Source of the DNA: Defluviibacillus sp043739385
Lineage (GTDB): Bacteria > Pseudomonadota > Gammaproteobacteria > Burkholderiales > Burkholderiaceae_C
Length of the DNA: 64,000 nucleotides
Reading direction: 5' to 3'
Assembly: GCA_043739385.1 (NCBI GenBank)
Contig: JAYUED010000027.1
Span: forward strand, 1 to 64,000
The translations under genes and the position numbers were made by a program. Under the pieces are notes generated by a model, which did not search any database, was not told the origin of the DNA, and worked only from the letters and a program-made list of their open reading frames with translations. Shown in pieces: positions 15,429 to 24,680 of this stretch; positions within the stretch are counted from its first letter, which is position 1; the number at the start of each line of letters is the position of its first letter.

Positions 15429-18104
15429 TCACCCCGCCGCTATCCGCTTCCCCAAATGCGCCAGCGATTCCTCTACCTGATCGACCAGAACCAGGCACAA
15501 GTCCCCTGGCTGTAAGCGCTCTAGCGCATGGTCGATAGCGATGAATTCGCCGTAGACTTCTTCGACGTGTTGGGTGCGTTTGGCACCCGTCAAGCCTTGA
15601 CGCAGCAGGGCCAGAACTTCGCCGTCTTCGCGGCCGCGTTGGCAGGCATCTTGGAACAAAATGACATCGTCAAAAGCATCCCCCAGCACCACAGTTTGGT
15701 CGCGGATGTCTTCGTCACGGCGGTCACCTGCACCGCTGATGACGACGCTGCGACGCTGAGCAGGCATAGCGGCTACGGCGCTGACCAAGGCGCGCATGGC
15801 GTCTACGTTGTGGCCGTAGTCGGCGATCACGGTGGCACCTCGGTAGTCCATCACGTTGAAGCGGCCAGGGGCATTGTCGGCATCGTTAGCGAAGCTGGCT
15901 AAACCTCGGCGCACGCTGTCCCATTCCAGTTCTACGCCCCAGGCGGCAGCCACGGCGGCCATGGCGTTTTCAACCTGGAAGGCGATGTGGCCGTTCCGGG
16001 TGATTGGAATGTCGCGCAACGCAATGCTTTCACGCCACATGCCTTCCGCTGCTACGAGCATGTCGCCATCGACGAACACGCAGCGTCGGCCTTGGGCGCG
16101 GTGCGTGGAGATGACGGGATGGTGGCGATCTATCGCAAAGTAGATGATCTGGCCGGGGCAGGTGGCTGCCATGTTGACGACCAGTGGGTCTGCGGCGTTC
16201 AGCACCGCGAAGCCATTGCTGGCCACGTTGTGTACCAGCACCTGCTTGACTTGAGCGAGTTGCTCGGGTGTGTTGATAAAGTTCATGCCCAAGTGGTCGC
16301 CTGCACCGATGTTGGTGACGACGGCTACTTGGCTGCGGTCGTAGCCCAGGCCTTCGCGCAAGATACCGCCGCGTGCGCTCTCGAACACCGCCGCGTCCAC
16401 GTCCGGGTGCATCAGCACATTACGGGCACTGCGTGGGCCGCTGCAGTCTCCGCTATCAGTTTGGCGGCCATCGACGTACACGCCATCAGTGTTGGTCATG
16501 CCGACGCGCTGGCCTCCCGTGGTGAGCAGATGGGCGATGAGGCGCGTGGTGGTGGTTTTTCCATTGGTACCGGTGACGGCAATGACCGGGATGCGGCCGT
16601 TGTCGCTTTGTTGTGCACCGAGCTTGCAGCCCAGCTTGTCACCATGTTTATCGCCGTATTTGTCACCGTGTTTGTCGCTGTGGCCGTAGAGGTGGGTGAT
16701 GATGGCTTCGCCCACGTTGCGACCTTTGCCGTAGGAGGGCGACAGGTGCATCCGCAGACCAGGGGCCGCATTGACTTCGACCACACCACCGTTTTGTTCT
16801 TCCAGAGGGCGCAATACGGTTTCAGCAACCATGTCCACGCCACAGACATGCAAGCCCACTGTGACTGCCGCGTCAATGGCGCGAGCGGCCACCTCGGGGT
16901 GTACGTCATCTGTCACGTCGGTAGCGGTACCACCGGTGCTGAGGTTGGCATTGTTGCGCAGGATGACGCGTCGACCCTTCACCGGGATGTCGGAAGGGGT
17001 CAGGTCTTGCATGCCCAGTCGGGCCACAGCAATGTCGTCAAAGCGGATTTTTGTGAGTGAGGTGGCATGGCCGTCGCCGCGTTTGGGGTCGGTGTTGACC
17101 TTGTCGACCAGCTGTTTTACGGTCAGTAGACCGTCACCAATCACGTGGGGCGGGTCACGTCGGGCGGCCGCGATCAGGCGGTTACCCACCACCAGTAGAC
17201 GGTAGTCGCTGCCGGGCAGGAATTTCTCAACCATCACTGTGCCAATGTCTAGCGCTGCCTTGTAGGCCACTTCCATGTGTTCACGGGTTGCGACGTTGAC
17301 GGTAACGCCCTTGCCTTGATTCCCGTCTAATGGCTTGACCACCACAGGCAGGCCGATTTCCAGAGCCGCCGTCCAAGCGTCGTTGGGGCTTTCTACGGGA
17401 CGGCCAAAAGGCACGGGCACGCCAGCGGCCAATAGCAGGCGCTTGCTTAAGTCTTTATCTTGAGCGATTTCTTCCGATACGGCGCTGGTGGCATCCACCT
17501 CAGCGGCCCAAATGCGGCGCTGCTGACTACCCCAGCCGAACTGCACCAAGCTGCCTTGCGTCAGACGGCGGTAGGGAATGCCGCGCGCGATGGCGGCATC
17601 GACGATAGAGCCAGTGCTAGGGCCAAGGCGCACGTCTTCGTCTTTGTCGCGCAGGGCGGCCAGAGTCGCATCTGCATCGAATTCAGAGCTGTTTTCAGCA
17701 GAAGTGTCACCGTCAGAGTCGCTACTGAAAGCAGCTTGCACCAGCTGGACAGCCGCGTCCATCGCCATACGGCCTACGTCTTCTTCGCTGTATTCCACCA
17801 CCACTTCAAACGTACCTGCCTCGGACGTGGCGTGGGTTTGGCTGAAGGTGACAGGGCAGCCTGCCTGAGCTTGCAGTGCCAGGGTGGCCTGCTCCAGCAC
17901 ATGGGCAAGCGAGATGGGCGCGCGATTGGCTGTGTCTGCACGCAGGGCGCCAATGCTGGGGAAGAGGGCGCGGATGCGGGCTTCAAAACCGGGCATGTCG
18001 GAAATCGATAGCTCGGTTTCGCTGCAAGAGACCACGGCTTCAATAGCAGTGTGGCGACTCCAGCGGTTGGGGCCGCGCAGGGCGCGAATGCGAGATACTT
18101 CCAT
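15429..18104 (-). CDS. cphA: Cyanophycin synthetase (full-length, CphA)
   Basis: CphA polymerises aspartate and arginine into the nitrogen reserve cyanophycin, using ATP twice per dipeptide unit. The 891 residues comprise an N-terminal domain (1-160) and an ATP-grasp domain (about 215-470; GNQGKGV at 261-267, VNAAPGLRMHL). The Mur-ligase-like part has an intact P-loop GTNGKTT at 512-518 with K516, and a C-terminal lobe (about 745-891, starting PGRFNVMDYRG). Both ATP sites therefore look functional. Between ATP-grasp and Mur domain (474-496) is a short tandem repeat of HGDK/YGDK units that is not a family feature. cphA' lies 54 bases upstream in the same operon. Confidence 0.96.
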   Translation of the reverse strand: MEVSRIRALRGPNRWSRHTAIEAVVSCSETELSISDMPGFEARIRALFPSIGALRADTANRAPISLAHVLEQATLALQAQAGCPVTFSQTHATSEAGTFEVVVEYSEEDVGRMAMDAAVQLVQAAFSSDSDGDTSAENSSEFDADATLAALRDKDEDVRLGPSTGSIVDAAIARGIPYRRLTQGSLVQFGWGSQQRRIWAAEVDATSAVSEEIAQDKDLSKRLLLAAGVPVPFGRPVESPNDAWTAALEIGLPVVVKPLDGNQGKGVTVNVATREHMEVAYKAALDIGTVMVEKFLPGSDYRLLVVGNRLIAAARRDPPHVIGDGLLTVKQLVDKVNTDPKRGDGHATSLTKIRFDDIAVARLGMQDLTPSDIPVKGRRVILRNNANLSTGGTATDVTDDVHPEVAARAIDAAVTVGLHVCGVDMVAETVLRPLEEQNGGVVEVNAAPGLRMHLSPSYGKGRNVGEAIITHLYGHSDKHGDKYGDKHGDKLGCKLGAQQSDNGRIPVIAVTGTNGKTTTTRLIAHLLTTGGQRVGMTNTDGVYVDGRQTDSGDCSGPRSARNVLMHPDVDAAVFESARGGILREGLGYDRSQVAVVTNIGAGDHLGMNFINTPEQLAQVKQVLVHNVASNGFAVLNAADPLVVNMAATCPGQIIYFAIDRHHPVISTHRAQGRRCVFVDGDMLVAAEGMWRESIALRDIPITRNGHIAFQVENAMAAVAAAWGVELEWDSVRRGLASFANDADNAPGRFNVMDYRGATVIADYGHNVDAMRALVSAVAAMPAQRRSVVISGAGDRRDEDIRDQTVVLGDAFDDVILFQDACQRGREDGEVLALLRQGLTGAKRTQHVEEVYGEFIAIDHALERLQPGDLCLVLVDQVEESLAHLGKRIAAG
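16617..16685. repeat. 12-bp-period tandem repeat inside cphA linker
   Basis: Imperfect copies of a 12-base unit encode (H/Y/L)GDK tetrapeptides between the ATP-grasp and Mur-like domains of CphA (residues 474-496). Three units are nearly identical and the last diverges to LGCK. The period preserves the frame, so copy number could vary without breaking the enzyme. Confidence 0.8.
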
Positions 18105-18158
18105 GAGGAGCTTTCGGTCAGTATTTTTTGAAAATCAGCTTTTTAAGCGAAATAGCAT

Positions 18159-20444
18159 TTATATGCTTACTGGATGGTCAACATCAGCTATTGAATTCAT
18201 AGTGGAAGTGGCTATGGCCCCATCCACTGCGAAGGTATCCAAGCCTGCGCTGATGAGTTCTGGCACGATGCCCAGCGCCCATGCGGTGGCAATCGCGGCC
18301 AGCACCGCGGCTTCACTGATGCCTCTTGCACTGTCAGGTGCTACTGTATTTGTAGCTGAACGTGCGCTGTTCAAACGCTTCACTACGGCATCGACGTTGG
18401 CTACTGTAGTTTCTGCGGTGCCCGTGAACATCATGGCGCGGCCACGCTGATAGACCACTGCCCGCCCGCCCTGCGCGCGGTGAGTTTCCATGGCTGCGCT
18501 GTGGGCGTTCATGCCGTACAGCACGACTTGACCATCGCACAGCCCAGCCATACCTATCACGCGAGCGTCGTCGGCGTTCAGCACGGCAAAGCCTTCGGGC
18601 AAGACGACATCCACCTGTGTGCGCATCACCTTGAAGAGCTGGGCTTCGTCTTGGATGTCAAAGTCTTTCAGCGTTTCAATACCGTCCAAATCGGTGACGA
18701 CGCCGACCAGGCAGCGGTCATAGGCCAAGCCGTCTTGCAGAATAGATGTGGCGTCGTTTTCTGCCACTACGGTGTCTACGGCGCGGTTCATCAGCAGGCG
18801 GTAGGCGGGTTCCCAGCGGGCGGCACTTTGGCGTTCGACCAGCCGGTTCCCCAGGTAAAGACCTTCGCGGCAGGCCAAGCCGACATGGCGACCACCCAGG
18901 TGTAAAAACCAGGCGACCAATCGGGCGATGGTGGACGTGCCGTGCGTGCCGGTCACGCCGACGATGGGGATACGCCCAGTTTCATCAGGGGCGAACAAAT
19001 GATCTACGATGGCTTGGCCCACTGGCTGGGGCGTGCCCTCGGCAGGCTTCAGGTGCATTAGCAGGCCAGGGCCTGCGTTCACCTCGACAATCGCGCCACC
19101 TTGGGCATGCAGCGGTTGGCTGATGTCTTCGGCCACCATATCGATACCCGCAATGTCCAGGCCCACCACCCGTGCTGCCAAACTGGCGGCGTGGGCTACT
19201 TCGGGGTGAACTTGGGCAGTGCAGTCCACGGCTACGTTGCCATTGCGTTGCACCAATACCCGCTTGTCAACCTCAGGCACGCTGTTGCCGTCCAGCGCCT
19301 GGCGTTGCAGGTTTTGCACGACGACATGGTCAATTTTCAGGTCAATCGGGTTCAGTGGGAAGTCTTCTGTCCAACCCCGGCGTGGGTCGGTGTTGATCTG
19401 GCTGGTGATGAGCTGCTCTACGGTTTGCAAGCCGTCGCCAGTGATCCAGACGGATTCACCGCGTGCAGCGGCTACTACTTTGCCGCCCACCACCAGCAAA
19501 CGGTGTTCGTCACCGGGGATCGAGCGCTCGACCAGTACCTCAGAGCCTTCTTCATCAGCAATCTTGAAGGCTTCGGCAAAGTGCTCGCGCAAGCGTAAAT
19601 CAAGCGTTACGCCCCGACCATGGTTGCCGTCAGAGGGTTTGATGACCACGGGCAGGCCAATATCTTGCGCGGCTTCCCATGCCTCGTCGGCGCTGTTGAC
19701 GACCACGCCCTCGGGCACCGGCACGCCACAGGCTTTGAGCAGGCTTTTGGTGAGGTCTTTGTCGCGGGCGATACCGGCGGCGATAGCGTTGGTTTGGTCT
19801 GTTTGGGCTGTCCAGATACGGCGCTGTTTAGCCCCGTGGCCCAGCTGCACTAGATTGCCCTCATTCAGCCGGATATGCGGAATGTTGCGGTCGGTGGCGG
19901 CCCCTACGATGGCGGCTGTAGAGGGTCCGAGGTAGCAGTCGTCGAGTTTTTCGCGGATACGGGCAACAGCAGCCTCCACGTCAAACGGCTCACTGCGCAG
20001 TGTTGCCATTAGCAGCGTATGGCCTTCGGTCAAGGCGAGGCGAGCGACTTGCTCATCACGGGCGCGGAACACCATGCGGTAAACGCCGCGCTTAGAGGTG
20101 CTGCGGGTTTGGCCAAATCCGGTGGGCATGCCGGCGAGGTTGAGCAGCTCAATCACCACATGTTCCAGCACATGGCCGCACCAAGTGCCTTCTTCGAGCC
20201 GCTGCAAAAATCCACCGCGCTCGCCTACGCCACAGTGGTGTTCGATTAGCGCGGGTAGCAGGGCCGTCAAGCGGGGCGTAAAACCAGGGATCAGATGGGT
20301 TGGGCAGTCTTCAAGTGCGCCTAAATCCAGCCAGACCTCGAGAATCGAGCGGTAGGTCCACATGTTGGGACCGCGCAAATAGTTGATACGCAGCAGTTTG
20401 ATGTCTTCGATTTCGGCTGTCATGGAGGGAGAGATTGAGGTCAT
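18159..20444 (-). CDS. cphA': Cyanophycin synthetase paralogue CphA' with degenerate Mur domain
   Basis: The 761-residue paralogue lies just upstream of cphA. It has the N-terminal domain (LRGPNMWTYRSILEV) and an ATP-grasp domain (about 235-480; SDGNHGRGVT, VNAGPGLLMHL) that look intact. Its Mur-like part is damaged. The P-loop reads GTHGTST at 499-505, with T503 where CphA has the catalytic lysine, and the protein ends without the C-terminal Mur lobe. It may therefore catalyse only one of the two ligations, like cyanobacterial CphA2, or serve as a structural partner. A second ATG at 20423 is an alternative start. It is divergent from the ABC transporter gene across a 130-base gap. Confidence 0.92.
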   Translation of the reverse strand: MTSISPSMTAEIEDIKLLRINYLRGPNMWTYRSILEVWLDLGALEDCPTHLIPGFTPRLTALLPALIEHHCGVGERGGFLQRLEEGTWCGHVLEHVVIELLNLAGMPTGFGQTRSTSKRGVYRMVFRARDEQVARLALTEGHTLLMATLRSEPFDVEAAVARIREKLDDCYLGPSTAAIVGAATDRNIPHIRLNEGNLVQLGHGAKQRRIWTAQTDQTNAIAAGIARDKDLTKSLLKACGVPVPEGVVVNSADEAWEAAQDIGLPVVIKPSDGNHGRGVTLDLRLREHFAEAFKIADEEGSEVLVERSIPGDEHRLLVVGGKVVAAARGESVWITGDGLQTVEQLITSQINTDPRRGWTEDFPLNPIDLKIDHVVVQNLQRQALDGNSVPEVDKRVLVQRNGNVAVDCTAQVHPEVAHAASLAARVVGLDIAGIDMVAEDISQPLHAQGGAIVEVNAGPGLLMHLKPAEGTPQPVGQAIVDHLFAPDETGRIPIVGVTGTHGTSTIARLVAWFLHLGGRHVGLACREGLYLGNRLVERQSAARWEPAYRLLMNRAVDTVVAENDATSILQDGLAYDRCLVGVVTDLDGIETLKDFDIQDEAQLFKVMRTQVDVVLPEGFAVLNADDARVIGMAGLCDGQVVLYGMNAHSAAMETHRAQGGRAVVYQRGRAMMFTGTAETTVANVDAVVKRLNSARSATNTVAPDSARGISEAAVLAAIATAWALGIVPELISAGLDTFAVDGAIATSTMNSIADVDHPVSI

Positions 20445-20574
20445 GTTGTTCTTATATCGTGTGATGTGTTGGCGTGAGGGAAAATCAGTCGTCCATTTCC
20501 GTTACCGCAGCGTTAAGCCACAGGGCTAATCAGGTTCCTGGAAGTCGGTTTGTAATCGGTTTGTTGAAATCACA
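20445..20574. promoter_or_regulatory. Divergent control region of the cyanophycin locus
   Basis: This 130-base gap must hold the promoters for cphA'-cphA to the left and the ABC transporter-DUF1854 genes to the right. A direct repeat TCGGTTTG occurs twice near 20545-20565. I cannot assign -35/-10 boxes with confidence. Confidence 0.4.
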
Positions 20575-22935
20575 ATGCAAAAAATAAATTCTCACGTACC
20601 TAAGTTACTGTCAGCGACTGATATTCCGCAAGACCATCCTGCGCACGCCGCATTACATGCTTGTTTGTTTACCCAAGAAAACGTTCAAAGTACGCTTGGG
20701 GTTGACTTGGACGCGCAACTTCACTTTACCCAAGGCTGGCTGGTATTGACTTCTCAGCGCGTTTTGGCCTGGGTACCGGCCCAGTCGGGCTGGACAGAAT
20801 GGCCATTGACACCTGATTTATCCCTGCGACTGAGCGACTACGCCGGGGTGGGTTCGCTGGAGTTGCAAGACACACACCAGCGCCTAGCTACTTGGCGCTT
20901 CAGCCTCGCTTTAAACCTACAGGCCCAGCGCTGGCAAGAGAAGTTTGACGCATTACAAGCTAGCAAACGCGGCGAATTTGTTCAAGACGGCGATGATTTA
21001 CCCACTTGTCCCAGTTGCCGTGCCCCTCTGCCGCCCGATTCGGAAGACTGCCCCACCTGCGCTCGCGAGCTGCACACGCCCCCCTCAACGTGGGTACTCC
21101 TGAGACTGTGGCGCTTTGCCAAGCCGTACCACAACCAGTTGCTGCTGGGCTTTGTGCTGACGATGATATCCACCGCGGCCACGCTGATCCCACCTTACCT
21201 CACGATTCCACTGATGGACAAGGTGCTTATCCCGTTCCAAAACGGCCAAAATATTGACCATGGGCTGGTTATCTTGTGTCTAGGGGGGCTATTAGGCTCA
21301 GCCTTGCTGGCCTGGGCGTTGGGCTGGTGGCGTACTTATTTGCTAGCACTTGTGTCCGAGCGTATCGGTGCTGATCTGCGCACCGCCACCTTTGAGCATT
21401 TGCTGGGTCTGTCATTGGACTACTTTGGCGGCAAGCGCACCGGCGATCTGATGTCGCGCATTGGCTCAGAGACCGACCGTATTTGCGTGTTTCTGTCAAT
21501 GCACGCTCTAGACTTTGCGACCGATGTACTGATGATCGTGATGACTGGCGTGATTCTGTTCTCCATCAACCCCTGGTTGGCGCTGGTCACACTGCTTCCG
21601 TTGCCTTTCATTACCTGGATGATTCATCTGGTGCGCGACCGCTTGCGCACCGGTTTTGAGAAGATTGATCGCGTGTGGGGCGAAGTCACCAACGTGCTGG
21701 CTGACACTATTCCTGGCATCCGTGTGGTCAAGGCCTTCGCCCAAGAACAACGCGAAGCCACAAGATTCCGTGATGCGAACAAGCACAATCTGGAGATCAA
21801 CGACAAGCTGAACAAAACCTGGGCGCTGTTCACCCCCACGGTCTCGTTGCTGACCGAAATCGGCTTGCTGGTGGTGTGGGCGTTTGGCATCTGGCTAGTG
21901 TCGAAGCAGCAGATTACTGTGGGTGTGCTGACGGCGTTCATCGCCTACATCGGGCGCTTCTATGGGCGCTTGGACTCGATGAGCCGCATTGTTTCGGTCA
22001 CGCAAAAAGCTGCCTCTGGTGCGAAACGCATTTTTGACATCCTTGACCATGTGTCAAACGTGCCCGAACCTACGAATCCGGTCAAGCTGCCGGCCGTCAA
22101 AGGAAGTCTGGAGATGCGTGATATTGGCTTCAGGTACGGTAACCGCGCCGTTATTTGTGGTCTGAACCTGCATATCCGCCCCGGTGAAATGATTGGTTTG
22201 GTGGGTCACAGTGGATCGGGAAAAAGCACATTGGTCAACCTGATTTGCCGTTTTTACGACGTTACTGAGGGCACTATCAGTCTGGATGGCGTGGATTTAC
22301 GCCGTTTGGGTGTGGCCGACTACCGTCGCAACATTGGTTTGGTGCTGCAAGAGCCGTTTTTATTCTTCGGCACCATCGCTGAAAATATTGCCTACGGAAA
22401 ACCCGAAGCCACCCGTAGCGAAATCGTCGCTGCCGCCCGTGCCGCCCATGCGCATGAATTCATCTTGCGGCTGCCGCAAGGCTACGACTCGCTGGTGGGC
22501 GAGCGCGGTCAAGGTTTGTCGGGCGGTGAACGCCAGCGAATCTCGATTGCCCGCGCGCTGCTGATTGACCCACGCATTCTGATTTTGGACGAAGCCACCT
22601 CGTCGGTAGACACCGAAACCGAGAAAGAAATCCAAAAAGCACTGGACAACCTGGTATTGGGTCGCACTACCATCGCCATTGCCCACCGTCTCTCAACGCT
22701 GCGCAAGGCGGACCGGTTAGTGGTGATGGACCGAGGCCAAGTTGTCGAAGTCGGTCCACACGAAGAGCTGATGACCAAGCAGGGCGCGTACTGGCGTTTG
22801 TACGAAGCGCAGGCGCGGCGCGAAGTTGCCGAAAGCGAAGGCGAGGGCGAAGCAATCACGGTGGATGACACCTTGCCTGTGCTGCCCGTCATCGAGTCTG
22901 CCCACGCAGAGATGCAATCCGTTGGAAGCCTGTGA
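20575..22935 (+). CDS. Cyanophycin-associated ABC transporter (fused permease-ATPase)
   Basis: This 786-residue half-transporter of the exporter (MsbA/MDR) type sits next to the cyanophycin synthetases. Residues 1-125 form a soluble domain with a PH-like pattern (LVLTSQRVLAW … WRFSLAL). A zinc ribbon follows, with C145, C148, C159 and C162 (CPSC … CPTC). Six membrane helices span about 185-465. The ATPase has Walker A GHSGSGKST at 544-552, LSGGE at 648-652 and Walker B ILILDEATSSVD with D672/E673. I recall that databases label this family cyanophycin metabolism-associated because of gene context. The substrate is unknown. DUF1854 follows 42 bases later, presumably in one operon. Confidence 0.88.
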   Translation: MQKINSHVPKLLSATDIPQDHPAHAALHACLFTQENVQSTLGVDLDAQLHFTQGWLVLTSQRVLAWVPAQSGWTEWPLTPDLSLRLSDYAGVGSLELQDTHQRLATWRFSLALNLQAQRWQEKFDALQASKRGEFVQDGDDLPTCPSCRAPLPPDSEDCPTCARELHTPPSTWVLLRLWRFAKPYHNQLLLGFVLTMISTAATLIPPYLTIPLMDKVLIPFQNGQNIDHGLVILCLGGLLGSALLAWALGWWRTYLLALVSERIGADLRTATFEHLLGLSLDYFGGKRTGDLMSRIGSETDRICVFLSMHALDFATDVLMIVMTGVILFSINPWLALVTLLPLPFITWMIHLVRDRLRTGFEKIDRVWGEVTNVLADTIPGIRVVKAFAQEQREATRFRDANKHNLEINDKLNKTWALFTPTVSLLTEIGLLVVWAFGIWLVSKQQITVGVLTAFIAYIGRFYGRLDSMSRIVSVTQKAASGAKRIFDILDHVSNVPEPTNPVKLPAVKGSLEMRDIGFRYGNRAVICGLNLHIRPGEMIGLVGHSGSGKSTLVNLICRFYDVTEGTISLDGVDLRRLGVADYRRNIGLVLQEPFLFFGTIAENIAYGKPEATRSEIVAAARAAHAHEFILRLPQGYDSLVGERGQGLSGGERQRISIARALLIDPRILILDEATSSVDTETEKEIQKALDNLVLGRTTIAIAHRLSTLRKADRLVVMDRGQVVEVGPHEELMTKQGAYWRLYEAQARREVAESEGEGEAITVDDTLPVLPVIESAHAEMQSVGSL

Positions 22936-22977
22936 TCCACCAAGATTACAAAGATTTCAACGATTACGAAGACCACC

Positions 22978-23457
22978 ATGACAACCTCTGCCCCCTCTTT
23001 CTCTAAACTTACCCGCAACCGCTTTGGCCGCTTAGCGCTGACCGATGCCCACGGCGTGCGCCATGAAGGCGTGGTGCCCGTGCGAGCTCACCCGATTTCT
23101 GCGCCGGACGAAGGTATCTCACTGGTGGGCATCGATGGCCACGAACTTGCCTGGATTGACCACCTGAGTCAACTGCCTGAAGCCTCGCGCGAACTGTTGA
23201 CAGAAGAACTCGCTAGCCGCGACTTTTTGCCACATATTCAGCGCATTAAAACCGTCTCTACTTTTTCCACTCCCAGCCGCTGGGATGTGGCCACAGACAG
23301 GGGAGACGCGAGTTTTATTCTGAAAACGGAAGAAGATATCCGTCGCTTGGTTGATGGTCGTTTGTTAATCGCCAGCAGCCACGGATTGCAGTTTGTGGTG
23401 GCGGACAAGTTTGCGCTGGACAAGGGTTCGCGCAAATTATTAGATCGATTTTTGTAG
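22978..23457 (+). CDS. DUF1854 family protein, cyanophycin-associated
   Basis: This 159-residue soluble protein of the DUF1854 family has no signal peptide or membrane helix. Conserved pieces are RNRFGRLALTD, VVPVRAHPISAPDEGISL, IDHLSQLP, FLPHIQRI and PSRWDVATDRGDASFILK. The family is found beside the cyanophycin-associated ABC transporter, and here it follows that gene directly, suggesting the two work together. No catalytic motif is evident and no function is known. Confidence 0.85.
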   Translation: MTTSAPSFSKLTRNRFGRLALTDAHGVRHEGVVPVRAHPISAPDEGISLVGIDGHELAWIDHLSQLPEASRELLTEELASRDFLPHIQRIKTVSTFSTPSRWDVATDRGDASFILKTEEDIRRLVDGRLLIASSHGLQFVVADKFALDKGSRKLLDRFL

Positions 23458-23487
23458 AGGCTTAGTGTCTCTACGAGTCTCGCTGCC

Positions 23488-24630
23488 TCAGTCCTGAAGC
23501 GTACGCACTTCCCGTGACAAGTCGTACACCGTCACGCCTTGCTCTGACCCCGATTTGGTCAGCCAATCTGGGTGCGTCACGGTGTTTTGCATGTCTCGCT
23601 TGCCCGCCGCCCAGTGCTCTTGCATCGTAGCGCGCGAGAAATCGTAGTCTTTGGACTCTTGTTCAAATGCACTTTGGCGGTAGATCAAGTGGACGATATC
23701 GACGTGAGCGGTGTGGTTAGCGGCTTCCAGGCGCTTCACGTCAGGGTCGTTGCGCATGGCTGGGGGCAGCTTGGCGATCAGGTTGCTAATGGCGTGCTTT
23801 GTACGCTGCAACTGGGCGGCTTTGTCGGTGCAAAAGCGGGTTCGACTGGAGAACATGATGTCTTTTTGCCTAGAAGTCACTTCGCCCATGTTGAGCGGCA
23901 TGTTGCCTCGGGCACTGAACAGATCGACCTGCGCAATCATCATTTTTGCAGGGCCACGCATATCCAATACGTACTGTAAGGGGGTGTTGGAGACCACGCC
24001 GCCATCCCAATAGGGCTCGCCTTCGACAATCACGGGTGCAAAGGCGGGTGGCAATGCGCCGCTGGCCATAATGTGCTCAGGTCCGATCTTTTGCATGGTG
24101 TTGTCAAAGTACACCGAGTTACCTGTGCGCACATTCACCGCGCCTACAGAGAGGCGGATTTTTTGCTTGTTTATCAAATCAAAATCAACCAAGCGCTCCA
24201 GCGTTGCACGCAGTGGGCTGGTGTCGTAGTAGCTGATCGCTGCATCGGTGCCTTCAGACTGGAGCATCGGTGGCGGCATACGTGGGGTGTAAAAACCCTC
24301 GACACCACTGACCGCTGCCATGGCTGCGCCAAACTGGTGAAACACGGCGCGCTGCTGGTCAAACAGGGGTGCGAGGCCACTGGTGCGCGACGTGACCAAA
24401 TCCCAAAATTCGTGCAGTCGCTCAACACGCTTGGCCGGTGGGTTGCCCGCGATCAGGGCAGCGTTGATTGCCCCGATGGATACGCCCGCGACCCAATGGG
24501 GTTCACTGGGGATTTCAGCCAATTTTTCATAGACACCCGCTTGGTAGGCTCCAAGGGCCCCGCCGCCTTGCAGTACCAGGGCAATGTGTTCATGGTTGAG
24601 TAAGGGGTTTTTGGATTTTCGGGTGACCAT
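23488..24630 (-). CDS. Patatin-like phospholipase (with DUF3734)
   Basis: This 380-residue serine lipase-fold protein has the patatin catalytic elements: oxyanion GGGALG at 22-27, nucleophile S51 in GVSIG and the dyad aspartate D209 in DGG. The C-terminal third, with SSRTRFCTDKAAQLQ and HLIYRQSAFEQESKDYDFSR, matches the DUF3734 extension found in bacterial patatin proteins. It probably hydrolyses phospholipids or acyl esters in the cytosol. No secretion signal is visible. The gene is convergent with DUF1854 and followed by nothing clearly terminator-like. Confidence 0.9.
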   Translation of the reverse strand: MVTRKSKNPLLNHEHIALVLQGGGALGAYQAGVYEKLAEIPSEPHWVAGVSIGAINAALIAGNPPAKRVERLHEFWDLVTSRTSGLAPLFDQQRAVFHQFGAAMAAVSGVEGFYTPRMPPPMLQSEGTDAAISYYDTSPLRATLERLVDFDLINKQKIRLSVGAVNVRTGNSVYFDNTMQKIGPEHIMASGALPPAFAPVIVEGEPYWDGGVVSNTPLQYVLDMRGPAKMMIAQVDLFSARGNMPLNMGEVTSRQKDIMFSSRTRFCTDKAAQLQRTKHAISNLIAKLPPAMRNDPDVKRLEAANHTAHVDIVHLIYRQSAFEQESKDYDFSRATMQEHWAAGKRDMQNTVTHPDWLTKSGSEQGVTVYDLSREVRTLQD

Positions 24631-24658
24631 GAGAGGAAATTATTTGGTGTAAGAGAGG

Positions 24659-24679
24659 GGCAAAAGGCAAAAGGCAAAA
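24659..24679. repeat. Three tandem GGCAAAA heptamers
   Basis: Three exact copies of GGCAAAA lie in the 50 bases between the argA stop and the patatin gene start. Seven-base units like these are prone to slippage. They fall in the presumed leader of the patatin mRNA. Confidence 0.85.
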
Positions 24680-24680
24680 A

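Noticed and set aside
16617..16685. CRISPR-like array
   Set aside because: The periodic sequence is a 12-base protein-coding repeat without spacers. No array with 23-47-base repeats and unique spacers was seen anywhere.
15987..17060. A 357-codon open frame antisense to cphA
   Set aside because: It lies wholly opposite a strongly conserved gene, its composition mirrors the codon bias of cphA, and it has no recognisable domain.
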